A DNA stretch of 38,896 nt. Source: a virus. The stretch covers positions 1 to 38,896 of the IMG/VR virus record IMGVR_UViG_3300021371_000935; one strand, 5' to 3'. The translations under genes were made by a program, and so were the position numbers. This document shows, in pieces, positions 37,985 through 38,896 of the stretch. Position 1 is the stretch's first letter. Each line of letters opens with the position of its first letter. Below the pieces are notes generated by a model. The model was not told the origin of the DNA. It was given only the letters and a program-made list of their open reading frames with translations, and made no database searches.

Positions 37985-38059
37985 ATGAACATCGGAATGG
38001 GTGGAATGCCGGAAATAGGCGGAACTAATCCGACAGGCCGATTGCCGCATAGCACCTAA
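37985..38059 (+). CDS. possible 24-residue Gly-rich peptide
   Basis: ATG 37985 to TAA 38057-38059 encodes 24 residues, Gly/Met/Pro-rich (it starts MNIGMGGMPEIGG and ends RLPHST). The composition is more protein-like than chance, and the base composition differs from flanking noncoding DNA. The ribosome-binding site is poor (CTAGG directly before). Could be a small peptide, or chance within a regulatory region. Confidence 0.25.
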   Translation: MNIGMGGMPEIGGTNPTGRLPHST

Positions 38060-38129
38060 TGACCGGAATGTCAAGCATTTTCTTATTGAATTTTCCGATT
38101 GATATCGAGAGGACTATCGTTATTTTCCG

Positions 38130-38158
38130 TTAGACTTTTCGTGAAACTCGTGTATAAT
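38130..38158 (+). promoter_or_regulatory. sigma70-type early promoter with weak -35
   Basis: TTAGAC 38130-38135, 17-base spacer, TATAAT 38153-38158 with TG before it. The leader ACAAACTGAGAAAAAGGAAA is shared with the promoter at 38832. Confidence 0.7.
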
Positions 38159-38189
38159 GACGGTACAAACTGAGAAAAAGGAAATAACT

Positions 38190-38369
38190 ATGATTGAGAA
38201 AAACGTAAAATTAAACATCAATGAAATCAGTACGTTACGAGGAATTCTTTTCGAGTATTATCAAACACTTAGACAAGAATACATGTGTGACGAAGAGAGA
38301 GAGGCCCACGTGTCATTAGAGTCTAAACTTGCGAAAATCGAAAATGAGTTCTTTTTTGATACAAAGTGA
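38190..38369 (+). CDS. 59-residue early protein
   Basis: ATG 38190 follows AAAAGGAAA; an upstream in-frame ATG at 38157 overlaps the -10 and cannot be used from this promoter. Helical, charged (NEISTLRGILFEYYQTLRQEY) with an EFFFDTK end. Function not recognised; first of three small early transcription units. Confidence 0.6.
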   Translation: MIEKNVKLNINEISTLRGILFEYYQTLRQEYMCDEEREAHVSLESKLAKIENEFFFDTK

Positions 38370-38382
38370 GTCAAATTAATGC

Positions 38383-38411
38383 TTGACTTTTAGCACGAAA
38401 GGTGCTATAAT
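38383..38411 (+). promoter_or_regulatory. sigma70-type early promoter of the repeated family
   Basis: TTGACT 38383-38388, 17-base spacer, TATAAT 38406-38411, extended TGC, with the family blocks TTAATGC and ATGTACGCACAAACT. Confidence 0.85.
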
Positions 38412-38442
38412 GTACGCACAAACTCAAAAAAAGGAAGAAAAT

Positions 38443-38793
38443 ATGTCAATTTATTCAGTAAACGCAGTAACCTCGGTCAACGGCTCATACCTCAGCATGC
38501 GGGAGCAGGCGCTAGGCATGGATCGCCACACTTTAAGCCATGACGGACAGTTGGTCCGCAAGGAAACAGTACTCAAGGAAGTGGAAAAGTGGGTTCCTTC
38601 GACTCTTGGCAAGGTGTTGAGCGATCAAAAGCTCCTCAAATTCGATCTCCTCGCCCGGAATGTACTCAAGGAGGCGGGAATGACCCCTCAAACTGAGTGC
38701 GAGGTCGGTTTCGTGGGTAAGCAGAAGCAAATCCGAGTCGAGGGAAGTGTATTCCTGCAGATCGGCACTCAATATCACGGTGATATTGCCTAA
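38443..38793 (+). CDS. early protein, unknown function
   Basis: 116 residues from ATG 38443 with AAGGAAG upstream; a longer frame from 38383 would start inside the promoter. Soluble, mixed composition (VEKWVPSTLGKVLSDQKLLKF; ECEVGFVGKQKQIRVEGSVF). Codons are visibly richer in G/C than in the neighbouring early genes, which hints at a separate origin. Not recognised. Confidence 0.6.
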   Translation: MSIYSVNAVTSVNGSYLSMREQALGMDRHTLSHDGQLVRKETVLKEVEKWVPSTLGKVLSDQKLLKFDLLARNVLKEAGMTPQTECEVGFVGKQKQIRVEGSVFLQIGTQYHGDIA

Positions 38794-38808
38794 AAGTGAA
38801 AATAATGC

Positions 38809-38837
38809 TTGACATTTAGGCCAATAGGTGCTATAAT
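38809..38837 (+). promoter_or_regulatory. sigma70-type early promoter of the repeated family
   Basis: TTGACA 38809-38814, 17-base spacer, TATAAT 38832-38837, extended TGC. Nearly identical to the promoter at 5440, including AATAATGC upstream and CCAATAGGTGC before the -10. Confidence 0.88.
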
Positions 38838-38868
38838 GTACGCACAAACTGAGAAAAAGGAAGAAAAT

Positions 38869-38896
38869 ATGACAGATTATCGAGATATGGCACTGG
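38869..38896 (+). CDS. start of an early gene cut by the window edge
   Basis: ATG 38869 follows AAAAAGGAAG in the standard early leader. Only 9 codons (MTDYRDMAL) are visible. Included because promoter and ribosome-binding site match the other early genes; product unknown. Confidence 0.55.

Noticed and set aside
38041-38100. Possible tRNA or structured RNA gene in the GC-rich part of the gap
   Set aside because: Small complementary bits exist (CGGA/TCCG, GGC/GCC) but no cloverleaf or anticodon arm could be drawn.

Overview
The window reads as part of the genome of a T4-like tailed phage (myovirus, closest in gene content to marine T4-like phages). The signs are colinear homologues of UvsX, gp41 helicase, gp61 primase, T4 RNase H, T4-type lysozyme and dCMP deaminase; phage class I ribonucleotide reductase and ThyX; many small marine-phage structural families; and exact T4-type late promoters (TATAAATA) beside strong host sigma70-type early promoters (TTGACA-17-TATAAT). 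The host is not identifiable directly. The IscU and ErpA homologues look gamma/betaproteobacterial, so such a host is an inference. Almost every gene is on the + strand and packed with 1-4 base overlaps. I saw no tRNA, rRNA, CRISPR array or insertion sequence.

Layout. 1-2836: end of a nucleotide-sugar dehydrogenase, then recombination and replication (uvsX, zinc-finger protein, gp41). 2841-5272: late membrane protein, virion protein, methyltransferase. 5273-8286: early small genes under near-identical promoters, including a winged-helix regulator, then a glycosyltransferase. 8282-18174: late block with a ligase-like nucleotidyltransferase, an NMNAT-like enzyme, the lysis cassette (lysozyme, lipase-like hydrolase, membrane proteins, overlapping i-/o-spanin pair), mosaic internal-head-type proteins and virion proteins, ending in a terminator. 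18117-24359: primase and dNTP synthesis (thyX, nrdA, nitroreductase, nrdB, dCMP deaminase). 24341-29465: small zinc protein, GIY-YIG-like protein, membrane protein, RNase H, conserved unknowns. 29462-30696: a minus-strand two-gene island (PD-(D/E)XK-like nuclease plus NUMOD3-type DNA-binding protein) with its own late promoter. 30731-38896: early accessory operons.

Two things stand out. First, at four of the five plus-strand late promoters the promoter sits in or beside the 5' arm of a perfect or near-perfect inverted repeat that encloses the ribosome-binding site or start codon of the next gene. Read-through RNA would fold and hide the start, while RNA begun at the late promoter would lack the 5' arm. 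This is the logic known for T4 gene e and I-TevI, here repeated as a general device; the isolated minus-strand late promoter lacks it. Second, 32298-37887 is one tightly overlapped operon that encodes, in order, MazG-like, a 35-residue bacterioferritin-associated-ferredoxin-like protein, a small membrane protein, a 2OG-Fe(II) oxygenase-like protein, a short-chain dehydrogenase, an intact beta-ketoacyl-ACP synthase, a twitch/radical SAM enzyme, a complete IscU, a sulfotransferase-like protein and an ErpA/IscA carrier. It looks like a phage-carried path from iron release through Fe-S assembly to Fe-dependent client enzymes, joined to a fatty-acyl or polyketide-like step.

Functions are from motif reading and memory of families; no search was run. 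Promoters, hairpins and start choices come from the sequence.
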